Source: Hofstenia miamia (lineage: Eukaryota > Xenacoelomorpha > Acoela). From it: 64,000 nucleotides of DNA. The stretch lies in contig SCFE01000021.1 in assembly GCA_004352715.1 (NCBI GenBank), positions 2,318,703 to 2,382,702 on the forward strand. Reading direction: 5' to 3'. Position 1 is the stretch's first letter, and each line of letters opens with the position of its first letter. The notes under the pieces are model-generated. The model made no database searches, was not told where the DNA came from, and was given only the letters and a program-made list of their open reading frames with translations. This document shows positions 36,693-48,506 of this stretch, one piece after another. The translations under genes and the position numbers were made by a program.

Positions 36693-36698
36693 AATAAA
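36693..36698 (+). promoter_or_regulatory. Polyadenylation signal AATAAA
   Basis: A canonical hexamer lies 54 bases after the receptor stop codon, followed within 20 bases by a T-rich stretch (GTTCTTATATTTTTG). This gives a short 3' UTR ending around 36715. Confidence 0.7.
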
Positions 36699-36719
36699 CG
36701 TTCTTATATTTTTGAGTGG

Positions 36720-39024
36720 ATTTAAAATGAATTATATGAGCAAATAGGAATATTTTAAATGCATTTCACTTTCCAAAAATATAAAATCATAGCATTATTA
36801 TTAACATGAAATTTGTATTTATTCTTATCTGATGTTGAAATCGGGTATAAAATGTGCAAGCGTTTTGAAATATTTCGTGTGCAAGAGTTATTAAATGTTT
36901 CGTAAACTTGAATTTAATCTGAAGGAACTCAGCATCTGCAATATATCATGTATTCTTTTGGTTACAGATTCCATTAGTGTAGCAAAAACCACAAAAAAGA
37001 ATGTTGGGTAAAATGTAATAATTCATTTCGTAGCATTACCAATGTAAAACTATTCAAAAATTATTATTGAAGTTCAAAAATATGGTTATCAAGAGTATTT
37101 TCCAATTATGACCTTTCCCAATCTATAATATTTTTAATTCTTTTGCAGATTAAAAATCACGTTGTTAACCAGTAAATTTTAACTCAAGTTAATATTTTGA
37201 TTAACTACATGTTCATTACTTCTTAGTCACTTTGTAGTGCACGGAATTTAATATTTTTGTATTAAATTTTTTTTAAATTTTCCAAATGAGTCATTTTCCA
37301 ACAATTAATAAAATTTTTTCTTCAGCTTGTAATATGCAAGCCCATAATTTGTCATTAAATATGATTATAGATAAAGAAAAAGGAAGTCATTATAGCACAA
37401 ACTAAATATACTAAGCAAAAATATCAGACAAAAATATTTTTCTTCTTTTATTTACTATTAATAGAATTATATTACCATCTTTAATAAAAATCGTCTCGAT
37501 TTCAGACGGTTGAATTTCGAGGCAAAACAGTATTTTTTTATTTATATTCAAACATTGAATAAATTAGATTTACATACGTGTAAGGTTATAATGCGTATTT
37601 ATATTTTACATATACAAGGCGTTTAAAAAATCAGGTAACGTTTTAGTGAAAAATGATGATATTATCCCTCATAGTGTATGAGATAACTTCAACGAATTTA
37701 AATAAAAAATCCCTTCAAATTTAGCAAAATTATTCATATGATAATCAAAAAAGCCTTGGTGCTTGAGTTTGTTTGGAAAATGCTAGTGTTTTCTAATTGA
37801 TACTATGTTGCTGCTACTCTAGGCAATACTCATATCCACTACAAAAAACTTAATCTTCAGAGCGCTGTTTAAGTTTCCCAACCTAAAAAAAACACTCAAT
37901 GACTTTTTGTTGCTTTAATTCATATATAATCGTTTGTCCATAATCAAGAAGGATTTCATTCAGAGTCCTTCAGGACAGATCCGTTTACTCATCGCGAAGA
38001 CCGGGAAATGGGACTGAGAACAAAACACGAGACAGAACCAGAAGAAGTAGGACCACCTTCAACTTTTCAGTTTCAACCAGGACCAATTTGACAATATATT
38101 TCGTTGAATTAAAATATGTTCCAGATTTAACTTGATGTATATATGCATAATTTTAGGACATTAAACTGTAATATGAATATGCAGAAGAATTATGGAATCG
38201 GAATCAACGAACGGCAACAAAATCGTACAGGACTAGACGCGAAAGGGACTGACAAATTGAACATGGCGCGGAACAGCGATTAAAGGCGGCACAATATATT
38301 TCCAGATTTCCTTTTTCTAACAATGATATGTAACCTAACCTTGCTAAGTCACAAGAAACATACGTTTTTTCTCAAAATTGACCTTCGATAGTTTTCAATA
38401 CAATATTCCAGTTTATGCTATATTCTATATTTAGAATTTTCTACTTTAAGCAAATCGCTCTTATAAACCTGTTATTCATTTCAAAACTATGATAACGATG
38501 CTTTCAAATAAAAAAATTTATTTAGCTTTTATGCATAAATCATGAATATTAGCAAATATTTGAATTTAAACAAAGTCAATCAATTTTAATGATTACCAAA
38601 GATACCGTCTTATCTTTACTATCAAAATATTGAAAGGGTACGTTTGTTATTGAATTACTCATAGATTTCTTATAAATCAAACTATTTTTTCGATGCTAGT
38701 TTCATTTTAAAATTCCAATTAGTAACTACATGTAATGACGCTGAAAACTCTCTTAGCAGCTTAACCCAGTACCAGTGCACAGTTGACCTATATATAACTT
38801 CAAGTAGCTATTCGTACTGCAGTATTTTCGCAGCATGAATTATTGTCCCATTTTGAATTCTAAATCTTTATAAACACAAAATGAAAGTGCTCTGGTAGTA
38901 AATCTTTTAATTTATTGTTCAGTAATTCCATAAATCCTTGAAAATAAGTAAAAAGATTTGAGTTAACTATTTGAAAAATGATTAAATAAACTTTACAATA
39001 TCAATGAAGTGGTTCAAGATATAG
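36720..39024. other. Intergenic AT-rich sequence, no supported feature
   Basis: No domain-bearing ORF, transposon terminus or RNA gene was recognised. Confidence 0.5.
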
Positions 39025-39032
39025 GCCTACAT

Positions 39033-39488
39033 CAGGGCTTGAAATGGATTGGGTCACATTTGCTTCTAATTTTTTGGGTTGGTTTGGGTTACGTCAAGCA
39101 ATAAAAAGATTTTAGGGCATACATAAATAGTTTGTGCCAATGCTTCAAGACAATTGTCTTGATATATTGGCACAAACTATTTATGTATGGGTCATGATTG
39201 GGTTATTAAAAGACATTATGGATGCAGGCTTGCAAGATTTTATATATATATAAGCATTTACTTTCAGAACTATTTATCTATGTTTACTCTTCAATATATT
39301 TTATATATGCTTCTTTTCTAACGTGTTCATGTTCATGTATATTGATTATAAAGCAAGAGCATTGATATTAAACTGGCTCATGCTTGGGTCATTCTTTTAC
39401 AAAACTTTGGGTTGCGTTAAACGCATTAAAAGCTCAAAAAAATTTGGGTTGAGTTGGCTCAAAACATCATGACCCATTTACAGCGCTA
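39033..39488. mobile_element. Small hAT-like element with 8-bp target duplication
   Basis: GCCTACAT flanks both ends (39025-39032 and 39489-39496). The left end CAGGGCTTGAAATGGATTGG and the right end, reverse complement TAGCGCTGTAAATGGGTCA, are imperfect terminal repeats, with TGGGTCA/TTGGGTT subterminal motifs on both sides. It has no ORF. It contains a near-perfect 72-base hairpin at 39118-39189. Confidence 0.85.
39118..39189. repeat. 72-base near-perfect hairpin
   Basis: A 24-base arm starting CATACATAAATAGTTTGTGC pairs perfectly with its partner ending in CTATTTATGTATG. Inside is a 3/3 internal mismatch and an 18-base perfect palindrome TCAAGACAATTGTCTTGA with no loop. It lies within the hAT-like element. 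Confidence 0.9.
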
Positions 39489-39496
39489 GCCTACAT

Positions 39497-42004
39497 GCAA
39501 GTGCGTCCATGTTAAAAAATTTAAGTACTGATTTTTCTTCCAGAAAATCTGAATAATTTTACCTGGTGTCCCTCATTGGGTTATCGAAAGATATCATTTC
39601 TTAGTTTAGACAAATTTCAAAAAGTATTTTTAAAAGTCCTGTTACTTCACAGACTTTCTGAGTGACATAATGATTGACGATTGCTCACGCAAGATAGAAA
39701 TTTAAAAAGAATCATATTTTCAACCTTCAATTTTTATTTCAGAATAATATTACAAATTCTGTGTTATATGTAATCAACATCAATCCAAAACACTATTTGT
39801 AAATTTATATTGACAATAACTTTGGTTTTTTATGAAATTTGTTATTATTACAATCATGAGAAAAAATTCTCACTGTGTACTTTTTTTATATCTACTAGAA
39901 GAAGAGAAAATCTTCACAGTGAATTATCTCCACATACGATGCATTCTTGCTGTTCAAGAAACATTTAGAAAAATTGCATTAGCAATCAAATTCCCTGTGT
40001 TATTAAATTTGTACAATTCAATTATGCGATTAATTCTAAAAATGTACCTTTAAAAGTTAGTTGTGAATTGGGATATAATATTTATATACTCTAAGTTTAT
40101 TTTAGAATTTTTGAGATAACATGTTAAACGAACTTAGCAAAATTCAATCACATGCTCATTGAGTTATGATTGTAATGTTTTAATGTATTTAGTGTTTTGT
40201 CGATAACATAAAAATATGTTTTGTAAAAAAACCCTGTTCCAAATATTACATATGAACTTTAAAATTTTTGTTTTATTATTCACTTCAATACGAAATTATA
40301 CATTCAACCATAATTACTTGAACAAATGAATGATTTTTACATTATTATTTATTAGTTTTTCGACCCAGTGATTTGAAAATTGAAAAAATATTTTAAAAAA
40401 TATAACTGCCATAGCAACTCACATGGATGTATTACTGTGCGAATTGTATGTTCTTGCATGTTCATTAGTGCATAAACTTGGATAAACCAAATCAAAAATA
40501 GTAATTCGAACAGTTATTATAAGTTATATCTTGAGAATAAAGAAAATTTAATGTGGTAGAAGATCCCACTTCTGCGCATGAACAAGCCTGTATTTTGCAT
40601 ACAGTATTAATTCGGTACATTACTTGAAATTCAAGCATCTACTATATTATCAAAAAGCAAAAAAAACTGTATTAGATACAGTACTATTTAATTGCATCCA
40701 GTTAAGATGATGCTTCTTAAGTAAACCAAAAATATCTAAAGCTAACTCAAAACAAGTAACCATTGACATTCAATAATCACAAATAATAATTAGACAGATC
40801 AAATACGTTGTGTACTGCTGAATATATCTTAGCATATATTCATACACATTACTTGCCAAGATTTGCAAAACATAAATATCTTTGTAAGATTTGTGTCGAA
40901 GTGCACCTATTTTGTCAAGTTTTACCATTTTCAATTTATGCCTATATTTCCTATAAATCATTAGAATTCCTCATAACAAGTGTTTTAAGAAATTCTAGTA
41001 ATTGCTAAGAAATAGGAAATTTTTAGGAATTTGCTAGAAATTATTAGGATCCTACAAGGATGAACAATATGGGTATGCATTGTCTACAGAAACTATTTCA
41101 ATCTATTGGGGTCCCAAAATACTCTACAGTATTTGGAAATAAATAGGTTTTCAGGACTAATAAAGTTTAAATTTCAAATAATTCAAATGCTAGATACCAG
41201 ATTCAAGATTCCCTTAAAAGTATTTTTGTAAAAAAATGCAATTTGTCACGCTTTAGTACTATAAATTTTCATTGATTGTATTGCAATATTTTACCTTTTC
41301 GCAATTATTCAATTCATATAATGATGAATCAAATTTCTTTGTCAATTGATGAAATCACTAGAGACAAACAAAATCAGATAATTTTTACTATTTGAAGATG
41401 CACGAAAATCCATAGGAGTCAAATAGCTATTTAGAAACGCACCTTATTGATACATGTACTACCCCTTTATTGAAGAGTTGCGTTGGTAATTTTATAAAAA
41501 AGGCGATTCTGAATAAAGTTATATAATATAATATTTAACAGTTTCTGCGACATTTACCAGCAACATCAGCAGAGAGATCGCAATTGTCATAATTAAATTA
41601 AAGCTTCCAAATATAACTTTTAAAAGTTATTTATGATAAATTAAAGAGTAGAGATATTTCTAAATTGACAATAATGGTTTATATAATTAATGAATCATTG
41701 CAGAGTTGAAATCAGGTATAAGAGCATTTTAGCAAAATTTACTTATTATTTATAGTTTGGTGAAAGGGGTCCCATCATGATTGCAAACGCTAAGGAAAAA
41801 TTACACATTTTTTCAATTCGATATTTTCGAGAACTTCTTTCAGCAAAGATTTCGCGATTGTTGCTTTATAGTACTTGGGCCAATAGTTTTCTTGTTTATG
41901 TATTAGTTGTAAATTATATCAATTCTAGAATAAAACAACCGATTTAGGTTACAAGAATTCGTCCTCCAACCAGATCCATTCTAAAAGAATATTGGAAATA
42001 TGTG
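39497..42004. other. AT-rich sequence, no supported feature
   Basis: Short ORFs on both strands have no recognisable composition or domain, and no clear terminal repeats were found. Confidence 0.5.
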
Positions 42005-42012
42005 GTTGGATC

Positions 42013-42805
42013 TAGTGGCGAATACTGAAATATTCTTTAGAGGGGGCCAAATGCAAGATAAAATGTTCTGAATATTAATTTTAAAAATTGAAAACTATGC
42101 GTGAACTTCACCATCATTTACTGACTCCAAAAATGCAATTATACAATTTGTGTAACTTCTCATGACCCATTGGAATTTTTTATAAGTTTTAATTATTTCA
42201 TTGTTTTTAGCCCAAAGTAGTAATATTGAAAGTGTGCAATTGTGTGAAATTGTATCAAATTTTTCAACAAAGTAGGATTATTTTTAGAAACAATTGTATT
42301 TTTTGTAATATTTTTCACGAGAATATGCCCTAAATATAATAAATTATGTATTTCAAATAATAGGATTTCATTGTGCACTACAAGTGAGAAATTTTTAGTG
42401 CAGTTTTAATGATATAGGATTAAGTAAAACACAAAATGTTTACACAAAAGTATGAAAAAGTTTGAATGTGTACCAACTCGTCAAATTATATAATTTTTTA
42501 AAATATTTTGATAAATTTCAAAATAATCCAACATCCCAAAAAGCAAAAATCTTGCTAAAATCAATGAAATTTTAAAATTACGAAAAATTGTGCTGGTTTT
42601 GAGAAGTCACAAAAGTGTTTCTTGTAATTTTGGAGAAGGTGCATGTTTGTAAAGCCCGCCCATATCATTGAATTTGAATACAAAAATTTGATGCGCCCTA
42701 TTGGTTACAAAAAAATTTGGTTTGCAATTTTCTGCACCACTTTAACGAATTATTCTTATTTTAGAGGGGACCGGCCCCCTCTCCCCCCCCCTGTATCGGC
42801 TCCTG
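42013..42805. mobile_element. hAT-like element with imperfect 8-bp target duplication
   Basis: The left end TAGTGGCGAATACTG and the right end GTATCGGCTCCTG are imperfect inverted repeats. The flanks GTTGGATC (42005-42012) and GTTGGACC (42806-42813) match at 7 of 8 bases. GGGGGCC-type subterminal repeats occur at both ends. No transposase is present. Confidence 0.8.
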
Positions 42806-43069
42806 GTTGGACCCATGGTTCAATTTAATGTATTATGAGTCAGATTAGCCTGCTTCCTAACCCGCTTCTGTCTGTAAAATGCTCTGTTTTATACAAATTC
42901 ATGTATATATTAACAAATGCACATGCTACTTTCTACAATTTGACATTTATTGGAAGCATGAAGCTAATGATAAGGTAAATGTGCCTTACGTATTATTATT
43001 ATAAGAAAATTTATATAAAGTTCCAGCTACAAAATAAACAAAATGGTTACCGGCGATTCGTAACTTTAT

Positions 43070-44110
43070 CTAGAATATGGACTGATGAAGAAATGTGCAT
43101 TCGAATACTTCTTGAATTCTAACAATGATGTAATTGCTCAAATACTTTCTGGTAGAGCATTCCACACAGAAGACCCGCCAAACTGAAAAATATAAACTCG
43201 ATAATTGACAAAAATTACTAACAGACAGAATTGATTTGGTTGACCATACTAAAGGTGTCATCAAAAATAACTCCGAGGTTTTTCGCAGGTTCTATACAAG
43301 GGTTCAGTATAGATTAGGGAGCGAAGCAGCCTTAGAGATCAATGAATTTTTATAGTTAATACTTTTTACTTTAAAGACCGTTTTGCCATCATTTAAATGA
43401 AGATAGTTAGGAGCTATCCAAGCCCGGACTTCATCTAAGCAGTCCTGAGCTAAGTGAATCTTCGCTTTAAAGTCTGCTTTCGGAGAAAAAGAGTATCATC
43501 CGCGTAGATCTGATAAATAGGAAGTGACGAAATGCAATTTGAATCAATGGTTGTATATGCAACACGAAAAGAATTAGCTCTAAGATATACACCAAAAGGA
43601 ACACCCTGAAATGCAGAATATGCATTGTCAATTGTGAGTCGTTATCTCCTTTCAGAAAAATAGCCATTGAGCCAACTCAATGAAAGTCCATCAGTTTCGA
43701 ACATATTTGCAAGACGATCAAGGAAAATTTCATAATCAATTCTATCAAATGGTGATGACTGATCAAAATAATATGCATGACGAATTCATGCTTTGCCATG
43801 AAATTGTGAATATCATTTGAGATTTTGGTAAGACAGGTTTCACAAGAAATATGTGGTTTGTAAGCTGAAGGTAACTCAGGTATTAATACATTTAATTCAA
43901 GGTGTTCCACCAACCGATTGTGAATAATGCGTTCAACTTGTTTTGGTAATGAAGTGGTAGTAGCGATTGGCATTGCTCTTTCTCGAAGGTATGATTGAGC
44001 AGACGTTTCATATGATAATAGAAGAGGGAATGGGATCGTGGCAATTAGATTTTGACTGATGAGAATGGAAAATATCATAAAGCTCTGTCTCGTTAGGAGC
44101 ATAAAACTGA
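43070..44110 (-). pseudogene. LINE reverse-transcriptase relic with YADD box
   Basis: Read on the minus strand, the frame from 44102 contains LPKQVERIIHNRLVEHLELN and SAYKPHISCETCLTKISNDI, the finger motifs of LINE RT. After frameshifts, about 43525-43490 encodes LPIYQIYADDTLFF with the YADD catalytic box, and about 43470-43370 encodes CLDEVRAWIAPNYLHLNDGK, the downstream thumb-like region. Further RT-like sequence continues to about 43070. Repeated frame changes make it non-functional. Confidence 0.85.
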
Positions 44111-44669
44111 AAATGCTGATTTTTTTGAATGGGCTGTAAGATGAAGCATAGGAAACTGATTGAATTCTATTGCAAATGCTTAATTTTTTTAAGTAAAATA
44201 TGAAATTTAATCTTCTGCTCGTTCAAGCTTTGAATTACGTGAAAGAATAATGAAATCATTTGACTTGCCAAGTAATCGATGAATAATGTTGAAAAAGTAT
44301 ATAGCATTACGACTGGAGCAGCTTACGAACTTATCACGATAAAACCTGACTTTAGGAATCCTTACAGCTAATTAATACGACGTTTTGCAGAGAGATATTG
44401 AGCTTTATGGCTACAAATATCTAGATCAGTGGATGTATCTCAATTTCGCAAGGCATATCTTAGCCTGATAATATAAATAAATGGGAAAAGTTGATTTGGA
44501 AATGAAATTTGTTTTTTTGAACTTTTTATTGTACCAATCCAAGAACTGAAAACCAATTCTTAATTATTTCTTGCTTGAACAGCATGTATATTTTTAAAAA
44601 GTCCTAGCCACTGTAAGGAACATAAACAGTTGTAATACAAATCGTGAAATCTTCTTATTTATAATTTTC

Positions 44670-44770
44670 TAACGAATTACAGTGTATTAAACTTAATCAC
44701 TATTATTTATTACATTATTTTTTCAAAAGCAATAAAATGGATAAATGCAAAATTAATTGTATGCATATAT
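44670..44770 (+). repeat. Unidentified diverged repeat, copy 1
   Basis: Shares GTATTA-ACTT, CTATT-TTTATT and AATGGATAAAT blocks in the same order with 46239-46330. Similarity fades after TTGTATGCA. Nature unknown. Confidence 0.4.
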
Positions 44771-46050
44771 TGGTTAGTGTTGATTTTCATAATTCAATCG
44801 GTGAAGTTATAACTATTGGTTTGGTGAACGAGGCAGGTTTGAGTATTAGAATATTTAAGAGACTGACTTGGAGTATTCATAATTCAGATGATTTGAATGG
44901 GAAAGCAGCAATCGGCGTGTGCTTGAGTTTGTACCAAATTCAAAGATATACTGTCCAGCAATTGGTTGCATTGTGGTAATTGAATATTTTTGTATTTCGC
45001 GTAAACAAAAAATTCCTGAATATTGATAGCAGGAAACGATCAGCTTATTTTGACTAGAAGAATCCTTAATCATTAATAAACCAATGAGTATATTTGCTGG
45101 GAAAATGACTCCATTGCAGTTTAGAATTTCAATTAATGTTGTGTCAATATGTGCTATTGACACACTCCAATTACTCTTTCTCTTAATTGGGAATTCTTAC
45201 TTCATTTGACTAATACATATTTACAACTCATTAAAACAAGGAAGTAGGGATTATCTATGACCTAAAGTACATCACAAATATGGAAATATGGAGAGGCGAG
45301 GGGCCATTGCCCCCCTCAATACAAACAAAGATCAATATTGTAACCAAATTAATAGATTTTTTTGCAATATTAATTTTGTGTTATGCCAAACAGCGATTAT
45401 ACAAAATTTCTATTTCACGGCCAAATTTCACTATATGTGTATGGTGAACTATTTTTATCGATTGTTCTCAAGTGCTTTGAGAACAAATATAAATTTGAGA
45501 AAATGTTCGAAAGTTTTCAAAATTTCACTAGAAGATATTTTTAATGCTAACTATAGTGTTCTTAGCTACAGAGATAAAGGCGTTTAAATATTGCTATAAT
45601 GTTTGAGATTGACGCCTTTACCCTGTCAGACTTTGCATGTTACCCATCAAATCAAATCAAAGGATTAATAATATGTTAAAGCAAATCTTAAAGAAACATA
45701 ATTTAAAGACACAATGCTTGAAGTGTGACACACAAAACAGCACACAAGCTATTTTTTAAAAAGAAAACCAATATTTCTACTGAAATATATTTATATATTT
45801 ACACGCTTTTTTTGCAAAATAAATTTTGATAGAAATACAAATAATTGTCTTAAAACTATTTGGATCTAAGAAAATGCTGTATTTAGTGGGTTGGTGTCGG
45901 GGGGAGGATAAGATGCAGATGTAAATTTTGCTAACATTATATTTGCAATTGTGATAAATTTCTATATTCAACAGCAAAATATTTTTAGCAATAAAATCAC
46001 AGTAAAATTTATCAATGAATAAACACGCTTACGACAATTTCTTGTTTATA

Positions 46051-46120
46051 TTCAGCCTGCATAAGTCAATAACAAAACAGTAATTCGCATCCTGTCATAA
46101 AAATATATGGCTGTAATGAT
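46051..46120 (+). repeat. Diverged relative of the 9.2-kb MITE arm
   Basis: TTCAGCCTGCATAAGTCAAT, AACAAAACAGTAATTCGCATCCTG and nearby bases follow the same order as the right arm of the MITE at 9362-9427 (TTCAGCCTCCTTTGGTCAAT). Only one arm is recognisable, so it is a truncated or decayed copy. Confidence 0.6.
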
Positions 46121-46238
46121 ATTGAAGCTCAATTCTTGAATTTTTCTATTTTCACCAACTTATATTTTATCGCTTGTAGTGAAAATAGCCTGTTATAAAG
46201 TAAGAGGTGGAATATTGATATTCCTAATTTTTTTCAGT

Positions 46239-46330
46239 TATTTCTGTGTATTAGACTTTATGGCTATTGTTTATTGCCTTATCAAAAATAATAGAATGGA
46301 TAAATACAATTGCACAAGGCATTAGTTGTA
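46239..46330 (+). repeat. Unidentified diverged repeat, copy 2
   Basis: Counterpart of 44670-44770. Preceded by an acceptor-like TTTTTTTCAG. One frame after it is hydrophobic (YFCVLDFMAIVYCLI), but a stop follows soon. Confidence 0.4.
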
Positions 46331-46499
46331 TGCAAGATTTGTTTTATGACGATTTTAAAAATTTTTCTATGAAATATCAAGGTTTAATGAAAATAGAATT
46401 TACATTAAAATGTTTACATTTCAACATTAGTTGCGCAAGAATAAAAATTTCTACTACAACTACCTTTATAAAGAAGAAAGATTGACTTCAGTAGAATTC

Positions 46500-48480
46500 T
46501 CAAATGCTACTTACACTCTCATTATATTTTAACTGATGACGTAAATTATGAGGTGAAATTCATTTGACTTCATGTGTGGGAGTTGCAAATATCATCAAAA
46601 CTGCTCTGTTTGCTAAAATAGCTATCTAATATAATAAAGCTATCTAAAGTCTGAAAGCACCACATGGGAGAAGTACCGGAGCCTTTGGCGAGGCATTTGA
46701 CTTTACGTACGGCACGTCTCAATGGGTTTGGTGGGTTCTACGTAAGCATTAGGTTTGCAGAGAATTCAATTTTTTAAAAATTCCGAATTTTTTTATGAAG
46801 CATTGTAAATCCATTAATGGCACAACAGCAAACTTTAGTCTAAATTTTCAACACTACGTTTAAACACGCTGTTCTCCATATCTAAGGATCTTCAAATTTC
46901 ATAATAGGTTTAGAGAATATTGCTCGAAAATCTGAAAAACATGGCAGTTTATTGTATATTATATCATACACCATTTAGAAAGCGCCTTAGTCAATCATTT
47001 TTGTTTTAAAAAAAATAAAAATTTACCAAAAAAACATTTAACTTGCAAGCAGATATGGGTTTTTGTTTCAGTAGGCTCTGCTCAATTGGCAGAGTCTGTG
47101 AATTTTAGGTCTATAGATAATTGTGATTTTTCCCTTGTTCAAGAAAACCTATCATTTGTCCAACAATGATTACACTTGCTCTATATGCATTCCTTACAAA
47201 CATAATAAAATCCTGATTATTAATGGCAATTTATTGTGAGCTAAAAATCTTTTAACCATTCACAAGGCAATGAGTTTATTTGTTTCGAAGCTGATCCACC
47301 TTCAACAATCCGTTCTCTTAATTAAATATCTTCTTTTCATTGACTTCTATTAAGGGTACTTCAAATCAGCAATTCACTAAAACAAGCCTTATGGACTATT
47401 TATAATTTGTATTACATCACACATTTTGCTCTCTGTCAATAAGATTTTGGCACCTATAATCAATACATATACATAGACAATGCTGAGATAAGGTGAAAGT
47501 TGGGCCAAAGCCAAATTAGTATTCTCTATAGGTTACTAGAATTACTGGCTAATAAGCTAAATCATAATGTACAGAAACAACAGAATTTATGGGTTGGTAA
47601 GGAAATTTAAATATTTGCAATATTGTGTTACTAAGTTCCTGTAAAATCCCAACTGTGCGTCTACGTCAAATCTAGAAGCAATAAGGTTCATAAAATCCAA
47701 TTAAAAGCAGCTCAATGTTCGGGTTGCCACTCGATTTACCTGCAAAAAATATTGAGAATTAATTGAAACTTTTTGTTTCAATACCTGAAAAAAATATATG
47801 TCACTGAAGTGCACTGCAAAATATTATTGGTAAAGAGCATTTTTTATTTGAATAAATATAATATTTCAGCAACTGATATTCGATTAAGCATTAACTTTAC
47901 TTTATAACAAAAACAAATAAAGTTCTACAACTAATTGCTTATCAGAAAATCAACAAGATTTTAACGAATAAAAATGTTTTCTCAAATAGTTAGAATTAAC
48001 GTTGAATTAATTGAATAAAGAACCAATATTTAATCATATTGTAGCTTTTACTTGAATGTCTTTTTCTTGATGATAAAATAGATTTATTTTAAATTCGACT
48101 ATCCAAAGTTATTAAAAATCCAAAGTAGAAAGAGGAGGTTTTCCAAATAATCAATAAAAGCAGATTTTTGGTGTTTACTCAATCAAATTTCCTGACATTC
48201 ACCTTGGAATGTTCTAATATTGTATTACCAAAGTCAATTCAAACAATGAGCTATAATCATGATATTATATATAATCGCAATAACATACCGCAAGGAATTT
48301 ACTAAATTTTGTAGATGAAATACATTTCCTTCAAAACTTTGCCATAAATTAAGATCGTCGTGTTAAAATTGTTAGCACCTGAAATATAGTTGGCTGCAAA
48401 AAAAATGAGACTAGAAAAAAGGCATATTACTTTTGAACTACTGAATGTAACAACTCAAGAAATGTAAGATTTTAAAGATA
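46500..48480. other. AT-rich sequence, no supported feature
   Basis: No coding region or element termini were recognised. A tRNA-like D-arm near 47080-47100 lacks the other arms and is not called. Confidence 0.5.
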
Positions 48481-48506
48481 CATTAAAGGACTATAAGTAA
48501 AAAGCA

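Larger units (their letters stand above)
10943..36715 (+). other. Multi-exon gene for an Ig-superfamily transmembrane receptor (Alr-like candidate)
   Basis: Six exons (listed separately) join in compatible splice phases into one reading frame of about 476 visible codons ending in a stop. The predicted protein has an N-terminal V-like Ig domain, a canonical Ig domain, two tandem paralogous membrane-proximal beta-sandwich domains, one transmembrane helix and a 40-residue cytoplasmic tail. It would be a type I cell-surface receptor. Phase-1 symmetric exons for each extracellular domain are the standard IgSF arrangement and permit domain shuffling. The architecture recalls Hydractinia Alr allorecognition proteins, but I could not test homology. 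The first exon with the initiator ATG was not found and may lie upstream of, or undetected within, the first 10.9 kb. The introns carry many transposons. No frame-breaking lesion was seen in any of the six exons. Confidence 0.75.

Noticed and set aside
43081-43105. CTGATGAAGAAA as a hammerhead core
   Set aside because: There is no room for stem II between the core box and GAAA.
47068-47130. tRNA-like D-arm (GCTCAATTGGCAGAG)
   Set aside because: No acceptor stem, anticodon arm or T-arm with GGTTC could be folded around it. At most it is a decayed tRNA-derived fragment.
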